A stretch of DNA of 64,000 nucleotides from contig CACWHY010000002.1 in assembly GCA_902760805.1 (NCBI GenBank), positions 1 through 64,000 on the forward strand, read 5' to 3'. Position numbers and translations under genes: made by a program. This stretch comes from Ruminococcus flavefaciens. Its GTDB lineage: Bacteria > Bacillota > Clostridia > Oscillospirales > Ruminococcaceae. This document shows positions 41,405-50,900 of the stretch, in pieces. Position 1 is the first letter of the stretch; each line of letters opens with the position of its first letter. Under the pieces are notes generated by a model, which saw nothing but the letters and a program-made list of their open reading frames with translations, was not told the DNA's origin and made no database searches.

Positions 41405-41446
41405 ATTAACTTATCCTCCGATAAATAAATTTCCATTAGCTTTTTA

Positions 41447-41475
41447 ATTATACTACATATTTTTGGTTTTGTCCA
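41447..41475 (-). promoter_or_regulatory. Promoter of the foldase-like lipoprotein gene
   Basis: On the minus strand TGGACA, 17 bases, TATAAT, about 45 bases upstream of the start. Confidence 0.72.
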
Positions 41476-41554
41476 TAGCAAAAGCAAAATTTTCCTCATT
41501 TTTTCACAATAACAAGTCTTGATGCTGGGATCAGCCAGAAATTTGTGATTTTTC

Positions 41555-41583
41555 TTGACTTGAAAGAAAAAAAATGTTAGAAT
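41555..41583 (+). promoter_or_regulatory. Promoter of the thyX run
   Basis: TTGACT, 17 bases, TAGAAT, 36 bases before the thyX start. Confidence 0.72.
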
Positions 41584-41619
41584 AATAATATATGTATTTG
41601 TGAAGGAAGGATGAAAGAA

Positions 41620-42396
41620 ATGAAGGTAACTCTGCTAGCTCATACGCCTGACCCTGAAAATCTTGCGGCTACCGCAGCGAAGCTATGTTATTCGAGCAGC
41701 GGTATCGGCGAACTGAGAGAGGGGCTTGACCCGGAAAAGACTGAGAGATTCATCGACATGATCGTTTCTATCGGTCATGAGAGCGTTCTTGAGCACGTTA
41801 GCTTTACCTTCGGTATCGAGGGCATTTCAAGAGCCTGCTCACATCAGCTTGTCCGCCACAGGATAGCTTCTTACTCTCAGAAAAGCCAGCGCTATGTTGA
41901 TGAAAGCGGATTTGAGTTCATCACTCCCCCGGCCATCGAAGAGCTTCCCGAGGCAAAAGCAGAGTATGACAGAGTTATCGCTTCTCTGACCGACAGTTAC
42001 GAAAAGATCGCAGATATGCTCTGTGAGAGCCACAAGCAGCGATTTATTGCAGAAGGTCTTGATGAGAAGACTGCATCCTCTAAGGCGAGGAAGCTGGCTA
42101 ACGAGGACGCTAGATTTCTTCTTCCGAATGCCTGTGAGACTAAGATCGTTGTTACAATGAACGTGCGTTCGCTGTTCAATTTCTTCCGTCACCGCTGCTG
42201 CAACCGAGCTCAGTGGGAAATAAGAGCAGTTGCCAATGAAATGCTAAGACTCTGTCTGCAAGAGGCGCCGGCTATCTTCCGATATGCAGGCCCTTCTTGT
42301 GTTGCCGAAGGAAAATGTCCTGAGGGCAAGATGAGCTGCGGAAAAATGAAGGAAGTAAGAGCTTATTTCGACCAGTTCAAGCAGAAAAATATTTGA
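41620..42396 (+). CDS. thyX: Flavin-dependent thymidylate synthase
   Basis: A 258-residue FAD enzyme that makes dTMP from dUMP with methylene-tetrahydrofolate and NAD(P)H. The ThyX motif appears as RHRIASYSQKSQRY (79-92). A second nucleotide-binding stretch is NVRSLFNFFRHRCCNRAQWEIR. The second ATG is used because GAAGGAAGG directly abuts the first. First gene of a same-strand run that includes a folate enzyme four genes later. Confidence 0.95.
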   Translation: MKVTLLAHTPDPENLAATAAKLCYSSSGIGELREGLDPEKTERFIDMIVSIGHESVLEHVSFTFGIEGISRACSHQLVRHRIASYSQKSQRYVDESGFEFITPPAIEELPEAKAEYDRVIASLTDSYEKIADMLCESHKQRFIAEGLDEKTASSKARKLANEDARFLLPNACETKIVVTMNVRSLFNFFRHRCCNRAQWEIRAVANEMLRLCLQEAPAIFRYAGPSCVAEGKCPEGKMSCGKMKEVRAYFDQFKQKNI

Positions 42397-42409
42397 CAGG
42401 AGGTCCTGT

Positions 42410-43291
42410 ATGCTCGAATTCAGAGCTTTGGATATAAACGACAGAGAAAAAGCTGATGCAGCGCTGCGCAGTTCTGATTTTATGGGGGCTGAATACACGT
42501 TCGCAAATAATCTGGCTTGGTGCAGACTTGCTGACACAAAGGTCTGCTTTTATAAGGACTTTTACATACTCTGTGCTTTTGGCGGTCAAGGCCCTTCATT
42601 TGTGCTTCCGGCCGGTAAGGGAGACTTGAAAGATGCCATAGCTGAGATGAAGCGTTTTTCTGAAAGCATGGGAGTGCCCCTTGTGCTTGCCGGCGTAACT
42701 AAGCCTTCGCTGGAAATGCTGGAGGAAATGTACCCGGATCAGTTTACTGCTGAATTTGACAGGGACAGCTCAGATTACATATATCTGTCTTCAGATCTGA
42801 TCAGCTTGGCCGGGAGAAAGTTCCACGGCAAGAGAAATCATCTTGCTCGTTTCAAGGAATTGGACTACACATACTCTCCTCTGACTGAGAAGGATTTCGA
42901 TGATGCTATACTGTTTTGTACCGATGCATATAATGGCAAGACGGAAGCCGATCACTCGGCTGTTGCCGAGCAATACGCCATAAACACTTATTTTAACTAT
43001 TTTTATAAGCTCGACCTGAAGGGCGGCATCATTAGGATCGGCGGTGAAACTGCTGCTGTGACTATAGGTGAAGGCCTGAATTCCAATACTTTCTGCGTTC
43101 ATATTGAAAAAGCTGATACCTCCTACAACGGAGCGTATGCAGGTATAAATAATCTTTTTGCAGAAAGCTGTATGAGTGAATACAAATATGTCAACCGTGA
43201 GGAGGATCTCGGTATAGAGGGGCTTCGCAAAGCTAAACTCTCATACAATCCGGTTTTCCTCCTTGAAAAATACATTGTCATTTTCAAATGA
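42410..43291 (+). CDS. DUF2156 (phosphatidylglycerol lysyltransferase C-terminal-like) protein
   Basis: A 293-residue protein of the DUF2156 family, a double GNAT-like fold related to the catalytic domain of MprF and to aminoacyl-transfer enzymes. KFHGKRNHLARFKELDYTYSPL and the C-terminal EEDLGIEGLRKAKLSYNPVFLLEKY are typical. It has no membrane domain, so it is a free-standing soluble transferase of unknown substrate. AGGAGG precedes the ATG; 13 bases after thyX. Confidence 0.85.
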   Translation: MLEFRALDINDREKADAALRSSDFMGAEYTFANNLAWCRLADTKVCFYKDFYILCAFGGQGPSFVLPAGKGDLKDAIAEMKRFSESMGVPLVLAGVTKPSLEMLEEMYPDQFTAEFDRDSSDYIYLSSDLISLAGRKFHGKRNHLARFKELDYTYSPLTEKDFDDAILFCTDAYNGKTEADHSAVAEQYAINTYFNYFYKLDLKGGIIRIGGETAAVTIGEGLNSNTFCVHIEKADTSYNGAYAGINNLFAESCMSEYKYVNREEDLGIEGLRKAKLSYNPVFLLEKYIVIFK

Positions 43292-43303
43292 AAGGATAAA
43301 GAT

Positions 43304-43846
43304 ATGATCTACGTTTTTCTTGCAAACGGCTTTGAAGAGACCGAGGCTATCGCTCCTATCGATCTGCTCAGACGAGCTGGCAAGCAGGTGATAACTGTGG
43401 GCGTGGGCGATAATATCATCGTTGGCTCACACGGTGTTCCTGTTGTTGCTGATACTATCGCACAGGAGGCTCCTCTTACAGACGAGCTTGAGATGATAGT
43501 TCTTCCCGGCGGTATGCCAGGAACTCTCAACCTGGAGAAGTCCGATCATGTTCAGGCAGCTATCGACTACTGCGCTGAAAATAACAAGTTTATCGGAGCT
43601 ATCTGCGCTGCGCCCTCTATCCTGGGCCATAAGGGACTGCTCAACGGCAAGACTGCTGTTTGCTATACTGGCTTTGAGGAGCAGCTTACCGGCGCTGATA
43701 TCGGAGAGGGCTCTGTAGCTGTTGACGGCAATATCATTACCGCTAGAGGAGCTGGAGTTGCTGTAGATTTCGGCTTAAAGCTGGTGGAGCTGGCTGTTTC
43801 TCCTGAGGAGAGCAGACGTCAGCGCAATGCCATTCTCTGCGACTAA
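43304..43846 (+). CDS. DJ-1/PfpI family protein
   Basis: A 180-residue flavodoxin-like protein of the DJ-1/YajL group (older name ThiJ). The nucleophile cysteine is in the elbow FIGAICAAPSILG, with the conserved acidic residue in GFEETEAI and the GGMPG loop. Members act as glyoxalase or deglycase-type stress enzymes; the true activity here is not set by sequence. Confidence 0.9.
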   Translation: MIYVFLANGFEETEAIAPIDLLRRAGKQVITVGVGDNIIVGSHGVPVVADTIAQEAPLTDELEMIVLPGGMPGTLNLEKSDHVQAAIDYCAENNKFIGAICAAPSILGHKGLLNGKTAVCYTGFEEQLTGADIGEGSVAVDGNIITARGAGVAVDFGLKLVELAVSPEESRRQRNAILCD

Positions 43847-43847
43847 T

Positions 43848-44405
43848 ATGCAGGACAAAAAACAGCTCCGCAAATATTTTTCAGAGCTGCGAAAAAGCAC
43901 TAAAACTACTGATAGAGATCAGCGTATCGCTGGACGGGTCATAGAGAATGATCTGGTAAAAAGAGCGGATACGGTGTTGCTTTTCGCTTCATTTGGCTCT
44001 GAGCCGGACACATGGGCTTTAGCGCAGCATTTACTGGAAGCCGGCAAACAGCTGAGCTATCCACGGTGTGGTGCAAATGGCATCATGACCTTTCATACCG
44101 TTGATGCTCTTTCTCAGCTAGTTGAAAACCCAAACAGCTACGGTATCCGTGAGCCGGACGAGAAGCTCCCCTGCCCTGTTATCAGCAGTGATACAGTCTG
44201 TATCGTGCCCGGGCTCTCATTTACCGAAAACGGCGGCAGACTTGGCTACGGCGGAGGCTTTTACGACAGATTTTTGGCGCAAAACATTGTTCATACGATT
44301 GCACTTGCCTACGAAGAGTGCATTTCAGATAAGCTGCCGGAAGAGCAGCACGACCTGCGGGTCGATATCATCGTTACAGAAGAAAGGACGGTGCTCTGTA
44401 AGTGA
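43848..44405 (+). CDS. 5-formyltetrahydrofolate cyclo-ligase
   Basis: A 185-residue enzyme that recycles 5-formyl-THF to 5,10-methenyl-THF with ATP. The diagnostic motif GRLGYGGGFYDRFL is present, with LRKYFSELRKS at the start. Its ATG comes one base after the DJ-1 stop codon with no good ribosome site, so translation is probably coupled. It shares the run with the folate-dependent thyX. Confidence 0.93.
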   Translation: MQDKKQLRKYFSELRKSTKTTDRDQRIAGRVIENDLVKRADTVLLFASFGSEPDTWALAQHLLEAGKQLSYPRCGANGIMTFHTVDALSQLVENPNSYGIREPDEKLPCPVISSDTVCIVPGLSFTENGGRLGYGGGFYDRFLAQNIVHTIALAYEECISDKLPEEQHDLRVDIIVTEERTVLCK

Positions 44406-45808
44406 ATAACGACAACAAGGACCTTGTAAACGATATTCTCAAAGAGCTTGAAAACGACAGCAAAAAGGAAGCTGCTCCAGTTGAGCCGGAGCCGGTGCAG
44501 GAGCAGGCCCCTGTTAGACATGAGGCTCAGCCGGCTCAGCACGAAAGACAGCCTGAGCAGGCTCCTGCTGCTTCTCCGGAGCAGATCGTTCGCCAAACTA
44601 TGGAGAACGGAGCTCCACAGCAGCGCTCTGTGAATAATAGCCCTCAGATGAGAGGTTCTGCACAGGGTCAGCAAGTTCGCAAAAGAAAGCGCCATAAGAA
44701 AAAGCAGCGCAGCAGACTGCCGGGAGTGCTTATCCTCACTACATTTATTTTTGGCCTTTCTATCGTCTTATCCATGGTTATTATAGGCTACGGAAAGGAT
44801 ATGCTGGGGATCGGAAAAAGCGACAGGACTCAGCTTATGGTGATCCCTGAGGGTGCCACAACTGATGACATTGCAAATATGCTCGAAACAGAGGGGATCA
44901 TTAGGTCTCCGAAAGCATTCAAGCTCTTCTCAAGACTAAGAAAGGCTGATGGACTTTATATTCCCGGAGAGCATTTTGTTCGTCCAAATATGGCCTATGA
45001 GACCATTATCAAAGAGCTCACCAGTGAACAGGTAGAGGAACAGGGCGAAACGGTTGAGGTGACCTTCCCTGAGGGCATTACTCTTATTGACGCAGCCCAG
45101 AAGCTGGAGGAAAACAACATTTGTTCAGCTGATGATTTCCTGTTCTACTTCAATTCAGGCGGATACGGCTTTGAGTTCGAGGACAAGCTGCCTCTAAATT
45201 CCTCACTGAAGTTTATGCGTATGGAAGGCTATCTCTTCCCCGATACTTACTTCTTGTACGAAGGAATGGATCCTGAGCAGGTCTGCCAGAAGATATATCT
45301 TAACTTCGACAGCAAGATGACTGAGGATCGCTATAAGAGAATGGATGAGCTTGGCTACTCACTTGATCAGATTATCACCTTGGCCTCGATCGTTCAGAAG
45401 GAGGCTGCTACTGAGGACGTTATGGTCAAGGTCGCTTCTGTTTTCTGGAATCGTCTTGACAACTGGGATCCTGCTCTCCTCCAGTCTGACCCGACTTCTA
45501 ACTATGCTAATGATGTCATCAAGCCTAATATGGAGGTACTTGATCTCACCATTGCCAACTCCTATGATACCTATCTTACCGGAGGGCTTCCGCCTGGAGC
45601 TATATGCAATCCTGGTATTGCTGCTATCGATGCTGTACTTGAGAAGTTCGAGTCTGATGATTTCTTCTTCGCTGCTAATATCAACACTAAGATCACTTAT
45701 TTCGCTAAGACAGATGAAGAGCATAAGGCTAACCTGGCAATGATCGACCAACAGTATGCTGATGAGGCCGCTGCCGCTGAGGCTGCTGAGAACGGCGAGA
45801 GCTGGTAA
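44402..45808 (+). CDS. mltG: Endolytic murein transglycosylase
   Basis: A 468-residue YceG-family enzyme that cuts nascent glycan strands and sets their length. A long disordered Glu/Pro/Gln-rich cytoplasmic N-terminus (1-90) and a basic patch (RKRKRHKKKQR) precede one membrane helix (about 107-130). LysM-like and catalytic parts follow, with the active-site glutamate E334 in SIVQKEAATEDV and SDPTSNYA further on. It starts with GTG overlapping the TGA of the preceding gene. Confidence 0.93.
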   Translation: MNNDNKDLVNDILKELENDSKKEAAPVEPEPVQEQAPVRHEAQPAQHERQPEQAPAASPEQIVRQTMENGAPQQRSVNNSPQMRGSAQGQQVRKRKRHKKKQRSRLPGVLILTTFIFGLSIVLSMVIIGYGKDMLGIGKSDRTQLMVIPEGATTDDIANMLETEGIIRSPKAFKLFSRLRKADGLYIPGEHFVRPNMAYETIIKELTSEQVEEQGETVEVTFPEGITLIDAAQKLEENNICSADDFLFYFNSGGYGFEFEDKLPLNSSLKFMRMEGYLFPDTYFLYEGMDPEQVCQKIYLNFDSKMTEDRYKRMDELGYSLDQIITLASIVQKEAATEDVMVKVASVFWNRLDNWDPALLQSDPTSNYANDVIKPNMEVLDLTIANSYDTYLTGGLPPGAICNPGIAAIDAVLEKFESDDFFFAANINTKITYFAKTDEEHKANLAMIDQQYADEAAAAEAAENGESW

Positions 45809-45820
45809 GGAGGCAAATGT

Positions 45821-47038
45821 ATGAACAAACTGGAGGTCCTTTCTCCTGCCGGAGATGAGGAACGCCTTACCGCTGCGCTTAATTACGGTGCTGATGCGGT
45901 TTATTTAGGGCGAGAGCAATTTGGTATGAGAGCCTCGCCGCAGAATTTTACCTTTGAGAAGCTCTGCAAGGCAGTGGAGCTCGCTCATAGCAAGGGTGTA
46001 AAGGTTTATCTTACCTGTAACACTCTTCCACGAAATGATGAGATAAAGTTCTTTGAGCGATTTGTCCGTGAGGCAGTCGAGGCGAAGGTAGATGCACTTA
46101 TCGTTGCAGATATTGGCCTGCTCATGCTGATCAAGAGATATGCTCCTGATATGGAGATCCACATATCAACTCAGACAGGTATCGTTAATTACGTTACAGC
46201 TCGTGAGCTTCACGATCTTGGTGCAAAACGAGTAGTTTTGGCTAGAGAGCTTTCACTTGATGAGATAGCTGAGATAAGAGCTAAGACCAGCCCCGATCTT
46301 GACATCGAGTGCTTTGTACATGGAGCTATGTGCGTATCCTTTTCCGGAAGATGCCTGCTGTCTCAATACCTTGTAGGCAGAGATGCAAATCGAGGAGAGT
46401 GTGCTCAGCCCTGCCGCTGGGGCTATCACCTTATGGAAGAAAAGCGTCCCGGCCAGTTCTTCCCTATTTTTGAGGATGAGAAGGGTACATATATCCTTAA
46501 TGCCAAGGATATGTGCATGATAGAGTATATCGATAAACTGGCAGAAGCCGGTGTTTACAGCCTCAAGATCGAAGGAAGAGCCAAGTCAGCGTATTACGTT
46601 ACCGTTGTCACGAATGCCTACAGAATGGCTGTAGACGAGTATTATAAGGATCCGTACAATTTCAAGCTGCCCCAGTGGATCCGTGATGAGGTTTATAAGG
46701 TCAGTCATAGACAATACTGTACAGGCTTCCTTTTTGGAAGACCTGAGGAGTCGCAGTATTATGAAAACAGCGGCTATATCCGCAATTACGATGTTGTTGC
46801 TGTTGTTGATAAATGTGAGAATGGAACGGTTTACTGCACTCAGCGCAATAGGTTTTTTGCCGGTGATAATGTAGAACTGCTCTCGCCTTCCTCAAAGCCT
46901 GTGGAAATGACTCTCACTGAGCTTTTCGATGAAGAAGGGGCTCCCATTGATACCGCAAATCACGCAATGATGAAGTTTTCGTTCAAGTCCGAGCTTGTTT
47001 TCCCGGCAGGGACTGTCATACGCAAGGAAATTAAGTAA
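45821..47038 (+). CDS. U32 family protein, TrhP-like tRNA hydroxylation or RlhA-like rRNA hydroxylation factor
   Basis: A 405-residue member of peptidase family U32. VLSPAGDEERLTAALNYGADAVYLG starts the TIM-barrel and the U32 cysteine signature is in CVHGAMCVSFSGRC and NRGECAQPC. Family members TrhP and RlhA hydroxylate RNA using prephenate and an iron-sulfur cluster; which RNA is modified here is uncertain. It ends the thyX-mltG run before a terminator. Confidence 0.88.
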   Translation: MNKLEVLSPAGDEERLTAALNYGADAVYLGREQFGMRASPQNFTFEKLCKAVELAHSKGVKVYLTCNTLPRNDEIKFFERFVREAVEAKVDALIVADIGLLMLIKRYAPDMEIHISTQTGIVNYVTARELHDLGAKRVVLARELSLDEIAEIRAKTSPDLDIECFVHGAMCVSFSGRCLLSQYLVGRDANRGECAQPCRWGYHLMEEKRPGQFFPIFEDEKGTYILNAKDMCMIEYIDKLAEAGVYSLKIEGRAKSAYYVTVVTNAYRMAVDEYYKDPYNFKLPQWIRDEVYKVSHRQYCTGFLFGRPEESQYYENSGYIRNYDVVAVVDKCENGTVYCTQRNRFFAGDNVELLSPSSKPVEMTLTELFDEEGAPIDTANHAMMKFSFKSELVFPAGTVIRKEIK

Positions 47039-47060
47039 CACGATCGCGATCGGAATATAA

Positions 47061-47103
47061 AAGGCCCTGAGATATGCAAGAAAGCATTTCTCAGGGCTTT
47101 TTA
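47061..47103. terminator. Intrinsic terminator, probably bidirectional
   Basis: AAGGCCCTGAGA/TCTCAGGGCTTT stem with TTTTT on the right and AAAA on the left, between the convergent U32 and ComEA-like genes. Confidence 0.85.
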
Positions 47104-47120
47104 ATTATAGACGATGATCA

Positions 47121-47870
47121 TTATTCTTCGGGATAAACCACTACATAGTTCAGTATCTCAGCTACCTGGCTTTGCTCTAGCTCCTCAACGAGGATCAACT
47201 CATAGGTATTGCTGAAGCCGTGGATACTTTCTCGGAGGCTAATGATCTTCTGTGCGATGTCCTCATTAACATGAGGCAAAAGCTCCAGCTGCCACGGCTC
47301 AGCTGTATTAAGGTCGATAGGAGCGATGTCGTCGATAGTTAGTTCGGGCTCAGGATCCTCCGGCTCCTGGAATTCAGAGTATTCATTTTCATCAACAGGC
47401 TCAGGTGGGGCAGGCGGAGATGTGGGCTTTTCTGTAGGCGGCTCAGTTTCCGGCGGGGTGGTCGGAGGAGCAGTTGTCGGCTCGTAAACCGGATCTGTAA
47501 CAAAGATGTATTGCTTTAGCCCATCAAATATGCCCTGACCTATCCCATTTACGTTCATGAGCTCCTCGATATTTCGGAAGCGCCCTTCACTAGCACGATA
47601 GTCAATGATCCTCTGTGCAAGACTTTCGCCGATCCCTGGGAGGAGCTGGAGTTCTTCATGACTGGCAAGGTTTAGATCCAGATATAGAGGCTCAGTTGAC
47701 TTAGTTGCATCAGTAGCTTCTTCTGATGTAGTTTCTGTATCCTCGATCTTCTCTATAACGATTGGATCATGGTGCTTTTTGTCACGGTGGTTGATAAAAA
47801 ACGATCCCAGGGAACTGCTGAAAAACAAAACTGCGGCAGTTATAGTCAGCAGCATATCCTTATTTTTCAT
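47121..47870 (-). CDS. ComEA-like protein with two helix-hairpin-helix modules
   Basis: A 249-residue protein with one N-terminal membrane helix ([21 protein letters not shown]) and a large external part. The first HhH module (about 67-120) has the ComEA pattern [28 protein letters not shown] and [13 protein letters not shown] Pro/Glu/Thr-rich linker (128-175) leads to a second module (about 180-245) with [25 protein letters not shown]. ComEA binds DNA in natural transformation; standard ComEA has one such module. No comEC is adjacent. Confidence 0.85.
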   Translation of the reverse strand: MKNKDMLLTITAAVLFFSSSLGSFFINHRDKKHHDPIVIEKIEDTETTSEEATDATKSTEPLYLDLNLASHEELQLLPGIGESLAQRIIDYRASEGRFRNIEELMNVNGIGQGIFDGLKQYIFVTDPVYEPTTAPPTTPPETEPPTEKPTSPPAPPEPVDENEYSEFQEPEDPEPELTIDDIAPIDLNTAEPWQLELLPHVNEDIAQKIISLRESIHGFSNTYELILVEELEQSQVAEILNYVVVYPEE

Positions 47871-47902
47871 ATTACAGCCCTCCCTTTTTCGTTTGTAATA
47901 CT

Positions 47903-47931
47903 ATTATATCATTTCACCACTGAAATTGCAA
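47903..47931 (-). promoter_or_regulatory. Promoter of the ComEA-like gene
   Basis: On the minus strand TTGCAA, 17 bases, TATAAT, 33 bases before the start codon. Confidence 0.8.
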
Positions 47932-47950
47932 TACTATATGTGATAAATGT

Positions 47951-47988
47951 ACAAAGCACCGGCGATCCTTTTCAGGAATGCCGGTGCT
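47951..47988 (-). terminator. Terminator of the pectinase gene
   Basis: Nine-base stem AGCACCGGC/GCCGGTGCT with a 16-base loop. The T-tract on the minus strand is short (CTTTG). Confidence 0.65.
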
Positions 47989-47999
47989 TATCGTTTTAT

Positions 48000-50900
48000 T
48001 TAGCTAATGAGTGCCATCATCTGATCCTGAGTGATCGGCAGCTTAGTTGCGTCAATAAGACCTGCGTCGATCATTTGGATCGCAAGTGCGTCTGTACCAC
48101 TTACACCGCTTGTGCCGTTATCGATGATATCCGCATTTGCCAGTCCCTGTTCAGTAAGAGGATACTTTGCGGGAAGAGCTGAGAACTGAAGTATTGCAAC
48201 TGCATCAGATAAATCGACCGATCCGTTGCAGTTGGCATCGCCCCAAACAGGTTTTGCAGTTGTAGTAGTAGTAGCTTCTGTGGTAGCTGGAGCTTCAGTT
48301 GTAGTCACAACAGTCTCCTTTTCCTTTACGAATACTGTGTAATTCATTACGCCGCTGACCTGGCCGTTCGTTCCAAGAGTTACCTTGTCACCGGAGTTTA
48401 CATCCAGTGCGTAAAGGTCAAATGTACGATCTGCCGAGCCATCATTGAATACGATCTGCTCGCCAGTTGCAGTGTATCCGGAAAGCCATGGAGCTAGTGC
48501 AGTTACACGGCTGTCAAGAGCAATGTATACTGTTGCGTTTGTTCCGGCTGTAAACGAAGCCAGATCCTCTGTACTGTTCTTGGAGTCACAGGCTGTGATC
48601 ACACGCTCTGCTCCTGCTATTGTGCTCGGGATCGATGCATATGTAAAATCACGATCTCCGAATACCTTGTCGCCTATTTGTGCATTTTCAGCTATGGTCC
48701 AATCTGCGGCGTTCTCGCTGTCGAAAACTACAAGGTTTTTAGCGATAATACCGTTTACAGGAAGAGCTGCTGGGATGAGCTGCCAATCCTGACAGTTGTA
48801 GCCGTTTACTGTCCACTGCTGAACATTTGCGCTGTATTCCATGCTCCCGTTCTCAATCTCAACTGCGGACTTGTCGCCGGAAATCTTAGTGAGGATCTTG
48901 TAGGAGCCATCGCTGTTCTTAACGAACTTGAACTGCTGATTATCGCCGCTGTTGGACTGATACAGGTCGATATTTGTGCCGTCATCAGCCTTTCTGCCAG
49001 CAACGTCCAGAACTAGGCTGTTGCCCCCTGCAAGAGATGAGTAGATATAGTAATAACCATTTCCTGCTGAGATCAGCTTCCAGGTGTTCCACTCGGCGGC
49101 GCCGTTTGTACCTTCGCCGTTAGCTTCCCACTGCTGGATATTTGCGTTGTTCTCAGCGCTTCCGTTAGCTACTTCCATGAACAAGCCGCTGTTAACGTTC
49201 TTGAACATGAACAGTGAGCCGTCTGCAAATTCAGCGGCAGTTTCGCCGGAGGAAGATGATGTTCCGCCGTTGTAGTTCTTATTCTGGTCCATTCTGCCGG
49301 AATACTCCTTACACTCGGCCTTTGCCTGATCTGCTGTCTGGGGAGTGTAGCTGTACATTTTCAGATCGAAGTTGTCGTAGGCATCTCCGCCGGACTTCTG
49401 GTTTGCAATATTAGCGCTGGTGTTTCTGGAATTAACGATAGCATAGGCCAGACCACTGCCCATTGTGCATCCGTCAAACTTGTCGTTAAATGATTTGATA
49501 GTTCCGGAATAAGCATCAGAGCCCATTGCTTCGGCAGCCAGAGGCTTGTAGGTGCCTTCGAAGTAGTTGGCCTCGGAGAAAATCTTAGAGTTGTAGGAAG
49601 CTCCCAGACCGTACTGTTTATTGGTGGTGAAGTAGTTGTTGTAGCTGTGGATGTGTGCGTTTCTTGCACGGGGATTTCTGGACTCAGTATTGGAAAACCA
49701 GTTGTGGTGGTAAGTGATGTAGTCCTGGAACTGAGTGGGACCACCGCCGACCAGAGAGGTCTTGTGGCAGTCGATGTAGTAGTTGTACGAAACGGTTATG
49801 TACTCAGACCACTTGATATCTGTTGAGCCGTCGCCGTCAGCCTTGTCTGCGTCAACAGTACCGTTTCCGGCATAGGCGTTATAGCCCTTCTCGATCGTGT
49901 TGTTGTGGATCCACATATGAGTAGACTTATTAGACGAATCACCGGTCATTGAGATACCGTCGTCAGGATACTGGCCAAGCCACAGGTTTCTGACCTCGCA
50001 GCTTGTGCAGCGCTTCATCTCGAAGCCCCATTTGTTAAGGTTTGCATTGTAGCCGATTCCCTCGATAGTTACGTTTTCGCCGTACTGGAGATACAGCATA
50101 CTGGAACCGTCGTTCTGCTTGCCATCGTTTGCCTTTGCTCCGGAGGGAACGTCGATAGTTCCAATGAAACGGAAGCAGACATTGCTGGGCTTTGCACTGT
50201 AGAAAATGTTGTACAGTCCAGTCTTTCCGCCGTAGGATATCGTGTCTTTGTTGGAGTTAGTAACGTAGATGACTGTAACACCGGATTTCAAAGTACCGTC
50301 GTTGTTATAGGCACCCACGCCGGAGTTGTAGTTATAGTGAGCATAACCGGAACGGTCGAACTGCATGGTAGTTACCTCGCAGGAAGCTGTGCCAGAAGAG
50401 CCCTCTACTTTGATCGTATAGGTCGTATTTCCCTTGAGACCGGGAATATCTACACGATCGCTGCGAATGAGTTCAGAGTCAACTGCTGTAAAAGATGTAC
50501 TTCCTGACTGAGCATAGCTTACCTTTACGCTGCTGCCGATCTTGGAGCTGTCCCATTCAGCGAAAGCCTCTTCATACCAACCGCCGCAGCGTGTGATCGC
50601 ACCGTCTGCTGTAGTTGATGGGTCAGAAGAAGATGAAGAAGAGGCTGACTCGGAAAGATATGTGGGAGTCCAGTTCTTCATGTAGCTTGTGAGCTTTATG
50701 CCCTGAGCATCAGAGGCAGAGAGAATATGTCCCTTTCTTGAGGAAAGGCTGACTTCGCTGCCGTTTGAGAGCTTTGTACCATACTCCTTGAAGCCTGCAA
50801 CATTCTCAGGCTGCACGCCGCTCATGGAGTACCAGCCCTCTGCCTTGATGCAGTCTGCACTTTGGAGGGTCGTATTGACGAACATAACCTTTGCTGTGTC

